A stretch of DNA of 49,408 bases from a virus, in the IMG/VR virus record IMGVR_UViG_3300027631_000032, positions 1 through 49,408 of that record, one strand, 5' to 3'. Below the pieces are notes generated by a model. It searched no databases. It worked only from the letters and a program-made list of their open reading frames with translations, and was not told the DNA's origin. This document shows positions 42,527 to 49,408 of the stretch, in pieces. A program made the position numbers and the translations under genes. The stretch's first letter is position 1. Each line of letters begins with the position of its first letter.

Positions 42527-43942
42527 TTAGAGTTGTATGATGATTTTAAGGTCTTCAATTTGTTCCGCAGATCGATCTACAGCGGCCCTATTATCTATGT
42601 AAAGAAGTTCGCCTGTCATCGGATCAAAACTTCCTTTTAATATCTTATTTATTGTACCAGTATTACCACTTGGATCTGTCACAGTAGTTCCGGAATCAAA
42701 TGCAGTAAATCCTGTACCTTCATTCTGGTGAATGAACAGTCTAGCAGTAAGTGCTGAACCGTTAAGTGAATCTACTGTATCTATATATGCCTTCGCACCA
42801 GCTGCGTCCGTGATGTAGGTATCTTCAACAAACGTACCACTAGTGGAAGTCAGTTCTAACTTATCGACACCCAATCCAGTAGATTCCGTGAAGAATGCAC
42901 CAGCACTGTCATAGTTAGCAATCAAAGGATTACGTAACAGACATACTTGACGGAAGGTGTTGGTACCTAAGATAAAGTCACCGTTCTCCGAACCATCAAT
43001 CTTAGAGTTAAACATTACCGCAGATGAACGTAGATCGTCACGTGGATCCGCACCTAAACCATTAGGTGAACCAAGTATCGCAACACCAGCTGCATCGTCA
43101 CCCACACCAGCAATCACAACATTGGCGCGAGTATAACCCGAACCACGGTATGAACCTGTTGCCCAACCCAATGGGTTATTACCAGAAAGGTTACCGGCAG
43201 AATCTTCTTTTATTTTTAAGTTTACAAGTGAGTTACCAGAGATCACTGGAGTCACTATCGCACCTGTACCATCACCAACAATAGTTGCTGTAGGAGTAGA
43301 TGTATATGATGTACCACCGGCGGTTACTCGTAGACCGATAATCTGACCTTTAATTGCAGCAAGTTCTACCGCACGTTGTTCTACTTGTTCCGCAGTCGCA
43401 TCAACAGATGCAGCCGTGTCTGAGTCAACAAACTGTACAGGCATATAGGCAGAAGAAAGGAACTTAGATGCATTCAATGCACCGATAGAGTACAGGAACT
43501 TCCAGACGTAATCGTCAGAAGTACGGAAAGGTGTACCAGTAGTATTACCTGTCGGTTGAATAGTAGAGTTCTGAACAACACCAGCCGCATCTTTACCTTG
43601 TTGTAAACAGATGTATACTTCTTGGTTACTGTTCATAACATAGAAAGGTTGTAGAGGATATCCTACATGGTTATCATCAAACGCAGAATACTGTGTACCA
43701 GAAGACCAGTTGTATCGAGGAATCGCGAATGTCTTATCCGTAATGTTCTTGATAGACTGCATGTTCAGTCGTGCGTCACGTTCGTCTCTTACACGATTCT
43801 GTGGGATAATAGCGGTATCACTATCGTTCCAACCTTCCGACCTAGCGATACCAGCGTAGTATCGAACAGAACCGGCGTCAAAGTCCGCAAACAATTCCTC
43901 TAGAAAGAGTTTTTTAATTTTATCAGTTACTATGGCAGCCAT
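42527..43942 (-). CDS. 8: Baseplate wedge protein gp8-like
   Basis: This 471-residue protein fits T4 gp8 (334 aa) at both ends: FADFDAGSVRYYAGIARSEGWND, VIPRRDW-like FAIPRYNWSSGTQYS, DDYVWKFLYSI, NTFRQVCLLRNPL, and the end GELLYIDNRAAVDRSAEQIEDLKIII (T4: GEMIYMENR..Q.EEINILF). The extra length is a central insertion (about 200-310) with two glycine-rich G-SYTSTP / GSGYTRANV beta motifs similar to those in gp14 here. gp8 dimers form the wedge with gp7 and gp10. Confidence 0.85.
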   Translation of the reverse strand: MAAIVTDKIKKLFLEELFADFDAGSVRYYAGIARSEGWNDSDTAIIPQNRVRDERDARLNMQSIKNITDKTFAIPRYNWSSGTQYSAFDDNHVGYPLQPFYVMNSNQEVYICLQQGKDAAGVVQNSTIQPTGNTTGTPFRTSDDYVWKFLYSIGALNASKFLSSAYMPVQFVDSDTAASVDATAEQVEQRAVELAAIKGQIIGLRVTAGGTSYTSTPTATIVGDGTGAIVTPVISGNSLVNLKIKEDSAGNLSGNNPLGWATGSYRGSGYTRANVVIAGVGDDAAGVAILGSPNGLGADPRDDLRSSAVMFNSKIDGSENGDFILGTNTFRQVCLLRNPLIANYDSAGAFFTESTGLGVDKLELTSTSGTFVEDTYITDAAGAKAYIDTVDSLNGSALTARLFIHQNEGTGFTAFDSGTTVTDPSGNTGTINKILKGSFDPMTGELLYIDNRAAVDRSAEQIEDLKIIIQL

Positions 43943-43951
43943 CTATATGTC

Positions 43952-44950
43952 CTATGAAATCGTTGCGGTTGAGCTTACTACATACCACTCTGTGGTGGAC
44001 AAACTATAAACCAGATGTGCAGTCTGTCCTGAAGCTATTGTTAATGTGTCTCTGGATGCGGCGTTGTTACTGATAGTAACTGTCGCTGTACCAGAATTGA
44101 TATTTATTAGATATTTAACTTCACCATCTACCGTACCGTCACCCATAGTTGCAGTGACCGCAGTACCCATGTTGAAGAATGTTATCGGTGCAGTCAATGC
44201 AACCGTTGCGGGGGTGGCAGTTATATTCTGAGTACCAAGTGCAAGTTTAGTTTCAATTGCAACCGCACCAGTACCCTTAGAATGAAGTTCTAAATTGATG
44301 TCTGCGTTACTACCTACCGATCGGATCTCCGGATGAAGAAGGTGCGAAGCATTACCAATACTGATATTGTTTATCGCATTATTATCGGGAGAAAATGTAA
44401 TCAGTTCGTTACCAGCACTATCCTGAAGATTAGTTCCGATACGGAACGTTTCAATCAATGGATCGACCAGAGTCTTGTTAGTCAAAGTCTGAGGATGGTT
44501 ATTGAACGTGAACTCATCGTGATTAGTCAATACAGGTAGAGTTACGTTTCGGTTAGCTGCAACATCAGATGCAACTAAATTGAAAGAATGGTTGCCACCA
44601 GCATCAGTTAGTGTTAAACTAGAGATAGTCGGACTAGTAAGTGTTTTGTTCGTTAGTGTCTGAGTCGCAGTACTAAGTACAAAGTCACCGTTCGCATCCG
44701 GAAGACTCAAGACACGGTCAGCAGTTGGGTTCACTACGGTCAGTTTAGTTTCAAACTGATCTAAACTTGTTCCTTCAAAGATGATACCATCATCCACGAA
44801 AGATACACCACCGGAGAGGGTGTCACTATCACCACCTAGAAACTTATATAGTTCTACGAAGTTGGCGTTGATCTTTAAACCGGCAGTACGTAGTGTATCA
44901 CCCGTACCATCGTTAGCAACTGTTCCTCTGTTTAATACTTGTCTTGTCAT
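43952..44950 (-). CDS. gp9-type N-terminus fused to a fibre-like shaft (332 aa)
   Basis: Residues about 8-40 (RGTVANDGTGDTLRTAG, then LKINANFVELYKFLGGD) resemble the start of T4 gp9 (STGDILFDGGNKINSDFNAIY), the baseplate socket of long tail fibres. The rest is fibre-like: TQTLTNKTLTSPTISSLTL and PQTLTNKTLVDPLIETF repeats, then a compact C-terminal beta domain ending TTEWYVVSSTATIS. It probably attaches at the wedge edge and may be a short fibre. A late octamer lies 31 bases upstream. Confidence 0.72.
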   Translation of the reverse strand: MTRQVLNRGTVANDGTGDTLRTAGLKINANFVELYKFLGGDSDTLSGGVSFVDDGIIFEGTSLDQFETKLTVVNPTADRVLSLPDANGDFVLSTATQTLTNKTLTSPTISSLTLTDAGGNHSFNLVASDVAANRNVTLPVLTNHDEFTFNNHPQTLTNKTLVDPLIETFRIGTNLQDSAGNELITFSPDNNAINNISIGNASHLLHPEIRSVGSNADINLELHSKGTGAVAIETKLALGTQNITATPATVALTAPITFFNMGTAVTATMGDGTVDGEVKYLININSGTATVTISNNAASRDTLTIASGQTAHLVYSLSTTEWYVVSSTATIS

Positions 44951-44980
44951 TAGTCTCTTCTACCTAAAGATTGATACTTC

Positions 44981-44988
44981 TATTTATA
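44981..44988 (-). promoter_or_regulatory. Late promoter for gp9-like/gp8/2081-aa genes
   Basis: Minus-strand TATAAATA, 31 bases before the ATG at 44950, just past the stop of the gp7-like gene. Confidence 0.78.
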
Positions 44989-44992
44989 CGTT

Positions 44993-46060
44993 TTATAGCA
45001 GTTCGTCCAGAGTTATTTCTCCGTCCGAATCACCTGTTTGTCCTACAGCTGGATTGTTACCATCAGTCCTTAACACATTGCGCCAAGTGAATTGTTCTTG
45101 GTCAATAGTCTCCAGACTAGACAGACCCATAGCGGATCCACTGTCATCGGTATCTTCATCGAATGTTGGTGAGTTGGGTTCTAAGTACTCTAGTATGTTA
45201 CTCTGTAACCCATGTACCTCACCGATAGTGATGTCACCAACGTCTTTAATATCGTTACCGCCAGGGTTCGGATAAGATGATGAACTTCCCATGTTTGTTC
45301 TGAATATCATCTCGTCTCCATCTGGATTGATTGCCACATCGAATAGTGCGGTGTGTTGTGCGTAACCTTCTGGATGTCTCATAGTAGCAATACCCTCGAT
45401 TTCTTTCGGTGGTAGATCCAGTGTGCCAGGAAATGGTTGATTCTCGATATCCAAATCGACCGATCCTACCAACTGTACTTGAGAACCCAAATACATACCA
45501 GCTGGGTGTACAAACAACTTATACACCTCTCTCCACTTGGAGATTGCCAGTTCACTTCTAATCTGTATCGCATAGTTCTGATACAGTTTATCGTCTGTTA
45601 TATACCTCTGTGAGGATGCACCGATCTCCGAAGCGTTTAACGTAAACACATTCTTCTTAGTGTAAACGATATCGGGATCAATGTTAAAGAACGTCCGAAA
45701 GAACTGTTGAATAGAGTACTTAGTACCCTTAGAACGATACAGTGTATTAGAGTACTTTGCAGCCTCTCTCTTATCCGCAAATCCTTCGAAGTACGACTGA
45801 CCCAACAACAACTCATCTTCAACAAAGGATAACAAATCTATATCCGTCTGTGTGATATCCTTGATTAAGAATAACTCATTGAGTAACGTAGTCGGAGAAA
45901 CATCTTCCTCTTCAAAGTTATAGTACTTTGTCAACAAAGTTACTAACTTAGGAAAACTAGAGATTATATGATCGGGAAGTACTTCCTCAATCTTATAATG
46001 TCGTAGATTTATTTCCCTACGGTTTAAGTCATCGAATGTCTTGTCTAAGTGTCCGGCCAT
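44993..46060 (-). CDS. 7: Baseplate wedge protein, gp7 C-terminal homologue
   Basis: This 355-residue protein matches only the C-terminal third of T4 gp7 (1032 aa): GFADKREAAKYSNTLYRSKGTKYSIQQFFRTFFNIDP corresponds to the T4 DAVARFFESRSYDFYSTKGIEASYKFLFK segment, and IQIRSELAISKWREVYKLFVHPAGMYLG to the T4 MKIKSNLPSSRWKSDVIRFVHPVGFG segment. It sits between gp6 and gp8/gp9 as in T4. The large N-terminal domains of T4 gp7 are absent, so the wedge is simpler or other proteins replace them. Confidence 0.82.
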   Translation of the reverse strand: MAGHLDKTFDDLNRREINLRHYKIEEVLPDHIISSFPKLVTLLTKYYNFEEEDVSPTTLLNELFLIKDITQTDIDLLSFVEDELLLGQSYFEGFADKREAAKYSNTLYRSKGTKYSIQQFFRTFFNIDPDIVYTKKNVFTLNASEIGASSQRYITDDKLYQNYAIQIRSELAISKWREVYKLFVHPAGMYLGSQVQLVGSVDLDIENQPFPGTLDLPPKEIEGIATMRHPEGYAQHTALFDVAINPDGDEMIFRTNMGSSSSYPNPGGNDIKDVGDITIGEVHGLQSNILEYLEPNSPTFDEDTDDSGSAMGLSSLETIDQEQFTWRNVLRTDGNNPAVGQTGDSDGEITLDELL

Positions 46061-47886
46061 TAGTTAGTCGCTGTCGTTATGATGCCAGTTGTCTGTGATC
46101 GAGATTCGTCATAATTGAGGACATCGTTTCTTTGTGGAGTAATCGCAGACTGGTTAGCAGGGAGTACAGATATTTTAACTGTGGTCTGTCCACCCGTGAT
46201 ACTATCGATCTGAAGTCCTACAAAAGAAACAACACCATTTACGTCAAACGATCCTACGTTGTCAACCAATACTCTGTTGTCGTTAAGATCAATGACCTGT
46301 AACACATTAGAGTTCAACTTGTTTCGAATCGAACAGTTGATGTTTTGGAGTACAAAGTTAGTTGATGTTACGATATACTCTTCATCGTCAAACTCTTCGA
46401 TCATTACCGGAAACTTCAAAGTGTGATTCTGTATTCTACCAAGTATCGGAGTAACACTCTGTTGCATCTTGACGGTCGCACGTGAAGACAGGATAGCTGG
46501 AGATATATCATCAATCAAACTCAGTAGATTAGATCGTCTAAACGACTGATCAAACTTACCAGTATTTTGAGTAAAGTATTGACGGGTTACGTCTTCTACT
46601 TGTGACTTAATAGTGTTCATTGTCAACGAAGTTAATCGTTCGTTAAACTGGAACTTAGTATCGAGTTCAACACTAGTTCTAACTGGATCGGAAAACTTCA
46701 AGTCAAATGATGCAATAGACAACTGAGACGCTAAGTCTAAGATGGACTGTTTGGTTGCATCGACAGTAACTTGAGGAATAGTAGAGTTAAAGAGGACAGA
46801 CATAAAGACTGCACCATACTCTTTAACAATGTTATCTTCTCCACCCCAAGACTTGATATCACTGATCAAAGAAGAGAAGTTACGTAATACAAGAGCGGAG
46901 TAATCCGAATGCGTTACCATTCTGTTCTGAGATGCATATTGGAAAGGTGCGTTCTTACGAATCGATTCTAGAGATTCTTTCTCTGCACCACCAGATGAAA
47001 CTGATTCTGTGGTTATCGTTGGTACCAATTCGGTATTCGCATTGATCTGAACAGCATTAACTGGTTCGAATGTCTCTGCGAAGTTTGAATCGGGGCCGTT
47101 GGTGGACAGATATTCAACAACAATCTTGTTGCCTGGCGCTGGGGTTCTACCCAAAGTAGTACCGTTACCGAACGTCAATTCAAAGAAACCATTAGGCATC
47201 TCCTTCATGATGTATATGGTTGAATCGGTATCAATGACGCTTGTATTCAAAATGTTTTTATATGCGGTAAAGTCCAATGATGTTGAACTAGGGTGTACCT
47301 TAACTACCGCAGTACTGAGATCTAGGTTCTTATCCGGAATGATGTATGTGATGTTTTCAGAGTTATCACCAGAGATAAACGTCTTAGTCTTTGAACGACC
47401 TTCCTTAATAGGAATGATGTTGGAACCGTTCTGTTGTTTGAACTCATAGAAACCAAAACCATCGTCTGAAGCAGAGATTGTTTCGGTTGTCTGGAAAGTG
47501 AATTCAAGACTATCAACCGTAGATACAAACTGGTAACCAGCTGAGATAGATAATCGTGGACTACGGTCAACAATACCAGATAGGTTCAATGACATCTTGA
47601 CAAACGCCTGTGATGCGTTCTTACTATCCGGAACATAACCGATACCTTCGGACAAGGAGACCAACGAACTACGTAGTTGGGCCGTTCCAAGGAATGATTC
47701 GTTCAAGGCGAAGTTGGCAGTCAATGCATTCATGTGTGTATTGTATGCCAATACATCCAGTATGTTAGACAGACCGGACGCTTCGAAGTTGTAGTCCTTG
47801 AACTCTTGTTGTTGTTCTAGGTAAATCTTCAGGTTGTTCTTGATTGCCTGAAAATCTAGTGCTGTTGATTTAATCGTTGTCGCCAT
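46060..47886 (-). CDS. 6: Baseplate wedge protein gp6
   Basis: This 608-residue protein matches T4 gp6 (660 aa): FQAIKNNLKIYLEQQQEFKDYNFEASGLSNILDVLAYNTHMNALTANFALNESF near the N-terminus, TAQLRSSLVSLSEGIGYVPDSK, then YIMKEMPNGFFELTFGNGTTLG and KIVVEYLSTNGPDSN. This is the gpJ-family core that forms the inner baseplate iris ring. It is coupled to the gp7-like gene by TAATG and directly follows gp25. Confidence 0.94.
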   Translation of the reverse strand: MATTIKSTALDFQAIKNNLKIYLEQQQEFKDYNFEASGLSNILDVLAYNTHMNALTANFALNESFLGTAQLRSSLVSLSEGIGYVPDSKNASQAFVKMSLNLSGIVDRSPRLSISAGYQFVSTVDSLEFTFQTTETISASDDGFGFYEFKQQNGSNIIPIKEGRSKTKTFISGDNSENITYIIPDKNLDLSTAVVKVHPSSTSLDFTAYKNILNTSVIDTDSTIYIMKEMPNGFFELTFGNGTTLGRTPAPGNKIVVEYLSTNGPDSNFAETFEPVNAVQINANTELVPTITTESVSSGGAEKESLESIRKNAPFQYASQNRMVTHSDYSALVLRNFSSLISDIKSWGGEDNIVKEYGAVFMSVLFNSTIPQVTVDATKQSILDLASQLSIASFDLKFSDPVRTSVELDTKFQFNERLTSLTMNTIKSQVEDVTRQYFTQNTGKFDQSFRRSNLLSLIDDISPAILSSRATVKMQQSVTPILGRIQNHTLKFPVMIEEFDDEEYIVTSTNFVLQNINCSIRNKLNSNVLQVIDLNDNRVLVDNVGSFDVNGVVSFVGLQIDSITGGQTTVKISVLPANQSAITPQRNDVLNYDESRSQTTGIITTATN

Positions 47887-48345
47887 TTATCTTAACCTAC
47901 TTAATACGGTAGTAAATTCTACGAGTTCTCCAGTGTTGATTATCTTAAAGATAACCGTAACTTCCACTGCATTGTCATCCGGTTGCATGTTAACAATTAC
48001 TCTCAAAGAGGATATGTCAACACGGGGTTCATACACTTCAATCACGTTTCTGATTTCACGAATGATGTTCTTCTCTGTAACGGGATCTGCCAGTTCAAAC
48101 AAGAAGTTGTATAGGTTACCGCCACAATAGGGATTGAATGGTTTCTCTCCCTGATTAGTCAGTAACAAATTCTTAACTGCGAACTTGACAGATTCGACAT
48201 TACGTTTTCGGAATACGTCTTTGGTTGTCGGAGACACGGCCAATGACAGATCCAGATCTGAATACTCTCTGTTCTTGGTTGCCTGTACGGTAGATGACGC
48301 TTCTAAGTTTCTGTCTTCTATCGATAGTGATCTTGTGATTGCCAT
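47887..48345 (-). CDS. 25: Baseplate wedge protein gp25
   Basis: This 152-residue protein has the gp25/GpW-like pattern: YSDLDLSLAVSPTTKDVF, SVKFAVKNLLLTNQGEKPFNP, and the EPR motif in IEVYEPRVDISSLRV. gp25 sits at the sheath-baseplate junction and starts sheath assembly. T4 gp25 is 132 aa. It stands 1 base ahead of gp6 and has its own late octamer. Confidence 0.95.
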   Translation of the reverse strand: MAITRSLSIEDRNLEASSTVQATKNREYSDLDLSLAVSPTTKDVFRKRNVESVKFAVKNLLLTNQGEKPFNPYCGGNLYNFLFELADPVTEKNIIREIRNVIEVYEPRVDISSLRVIVNMQPDDNAVEVTVIFKIINTGELVEFTTVLSRLR

Positions 48346-48371
48346 ATTAGTCTCTTAAATAACCTTGTATC

Positions 48372-48379
48372 TATTTATA
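48372..48379 (-). promoter_or_regulatory. Late promoter for gp25/gp6/gp7
   Basis: Minus-strand TATAAATA, 27 bases before the ATG at 48345 and just past the stop of the upstream gene. Confidence 0.78.
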
Positions 48380-48383
48380 CGAT

Positions 48384-48980
48384 TTAATCTAGCTTAACTT
48401 CGATTAATTCCCCACCAGACAACTGTTTTCCGTTATAATTGGTAGAGATACTAAATCCGAAGTTTAGGTCAAATGATTCCGTTACTTCGGGCATCTCAAC
48501 AACAATCTGAGATGTCAACGAACCGTCTGGATTGTAGATGTCATAGTCAAGTGTAATCTTCTCATAAAAACAATAGTCTTTCCAATACTCCGCAATATCA
48601 AATGTCGCAGAGTGATCTATGTTACCTTCTCTATCGATTACCTGATATGCCACAACACGACCATCTTCCTTCTTCAGATTGTCACCCCCTACAGTCTCCA
48701 GAGGGCCACCTTTGTAAATACCTTCACTCACAATAAGACGTACATTGTTGAACAAGTCTGTGTTACCATTGATCGTTCGATACATCTCTGCATGGAGATA
48801 AAGGTTACGTGCAATTTGTTTACGTTCAGATGCGGGGCCTACATGGGAGAACGGTGTCTTATCCCCATACGCACCAAGGTACTTTGCGATGGTTACGCCT
48901 GGCGCAAGTTTAGTTCTAGATGAGATCTGATCCCCATCAAGAAAGTTTGGGTTGTATAACGGATCTGGTAATATGATCAT
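48384..48980 (-). CDS. Baseplate-region protein of unknown family (198 aa)
   Basis: I do not recognise a clear family. The first half (APGVTIAKYLGAYGDKTPFS, then ERKQIARNLYLHAEMYRTIN and NVRLIVSEGIYKGGP) has the rhythm of M15-type peptidase domains, but the zinc ligands are not evident. The second half is beta-rich (CFYEKITLDYDIYNP, ITVVEMPE-like VVEMPEVTESFDLNFGFS). It lies where T4 has gp53 or hub genes but does not look like T4 gp53. It overlaps the upstream gene by ATGA. Likely structural. Confidence 0.55.
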   Translation of the reverse strand: MIILPDPLYNPNFLDGDQISSRTKLAPGVTIAKYLGAYGDKTPFSHVGPASERKQIARNLYLHAEMYRTINGNTDLFNNVRLIVSEGIYKGGPLETVGGDNLKKEDGRVVAYQVIDREGNIDHSATFDIAEYWKDYCFYEKITLDYDIYNPDGSLTSQIVVEMPEVTESFDLNFGFSISTNYNGKQLSGGELIEVKLD

Positions 48981-49408
48981 CCTTTAAACCTCTTTCCTCT
49001 ATTCTCAATTGAATTACCTATAGGCACCATACCAAATCTTGAAGACGGTTTAGCATTAACTGCACGTCCTATCTTCGGTGGACTAGTGTTATCATAGTCA
49101 GAATTAAGTCTACCTTCACCTACCATCTTGTTTCCAATCAAAGAACGGTTAGCGGTGTCACGAATCTTAGACCTAAGTTCTTGGGTTGTCGGGATCTTCT
49201 CGAACAGTCCTTCGTAATCGTCACGTAGAAGAATCTTATTCTTGAGAGAGTCAGCCGCATCAACCGATATGGCACGTACTGCAAAGTCACCCATTGTCAT
49301 CATTGCACCAATCGCATCTGCAAGTGGTACTGGTTTCTTCGGTGTTGGAGTCTCTTGTGCTTCCACTGCCTTCTTAACGGTAGGATCACTCGCAGCACCA
49401 GCCGCACC
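48977..49408 (-). CDS. C-terminal part of a hub-region protein (5' end outside window)
   Basis: The frame is open without a stop to the window edge, giving 143 residues, so a GTG start at 49366 is only one possibility and I treat the gene as partial. The visible part has a Pro/Thr linker (EAQETPTPKKPVPLAD), a helical segment (AIGAMMTMGDFAVRAISVDAADSL), IPTTQELRSKIRDTANRSLIGN, and a basic tail ending KRFKG. By position it could be the C-terminus of gp5 or another hub protein; no lysozyme motif is in view. Confidence 0.5.
   Translation of the reverse strand, partial: GAAGAASDPTVKKAVEAQETPTPKKPVPLADAIGAMMTMGDFAVRAISVDAADSLKNKILLRDDYEGLFEKIPTTQELRSKIRDTANRSLIGNKMVGEGRLNSDYDNTSPPKIGRAVNAKPSSRFGMVPIGNSIENRGKRFKG

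Noticed and set aside
42640-42660. tatttatt strings inside coding regions as late promoters
   Set aside because: They differ from the consensus and lie inside the gp8 gene; similar near-matches occur within other genes and are expected by chance.

Overview
This window is the late (structural) half of a large tailed-phage genome of the T4-like (Tevenvirinae-related, marine 'T4-superfamily') type. The assignment rests on an almost unbroken T4 order on the minus strand. In transcription order (right to left) it runs: partial hub-region gene, small baseplate gene, gp25, gp6, a gp7 C-terminal homologue, a gp9-type fibre, gp8, a block of giant structural genes, gp13, gp14, gp15, gp16, gp17, gp18, gp19, gp20, gp67, a gp68-position protein, gp21, gp22, gp23. 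UvsY and UvsW recombination proteins lie at the left end. The host is not identified. A lipobox protein and sigma70-type promoters suggest a Gram-negative bacterium. Giant fibre-like proteins, several 2OG-oxygenase-like genes and short marine-type structural genes resemble marine phages.

Layout. 1-2426 (minus): uvsW (cut by the window edge), glutaredoxin, uvsY, a 2OG-oxygenase-like gene and a second tail-tube-like gene, apparently one late operon. 2470-5549 (plus): the only rightward island, with a PhyH-like oxygenase, a DUF4338/DruA-like gene, a ParB-like gene, an aberrant tRNA-Gly(UCC) and a strong terminator; two sigma70-type promoters are visible. 5575-5781: small lipoprotein. 6072-18933: head, packaging, tail tube, sheath and neck genes. 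18933-23511: fibre-like genes plus a modification cluster (2OG-oxygenase-like, glycosyltransferase-like, charged coiled-coil protein). 23554-42511: five structural genes (2170, 1076, 893, 76 and 2081 codons) that occupy the place of T4 genes 10-12/wac. 42527-49408: baseplate wedge genes.

Regulation. The octamer TATAAATA (T4 late-promoter consensus) recurs on the minus strand in intergenic gaps, and a few one-mismatch variants occur too. Late genes are packed with one-base TAATG or ATGA stop/start overlaps. Hairpins sit close to several of these promoters.

Most unusual content: two paralogous giant proteins (2170 and 1076 aa) whose bodies are built almost entirely from a strict four-residue repeat (x-[Y/F/R/S]-x-[G/R/S]) over roughly 1490 and 790 residues. 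The repeat is full of N-[Y/F]-[T/S] sequons. Immediately downstream in the same transcription direction lie a glycosyltransferase-like gene and a 2OG-oxygenase-like gene. This may be a fibre-plus-modification system that has not been described; the functional link is inference.
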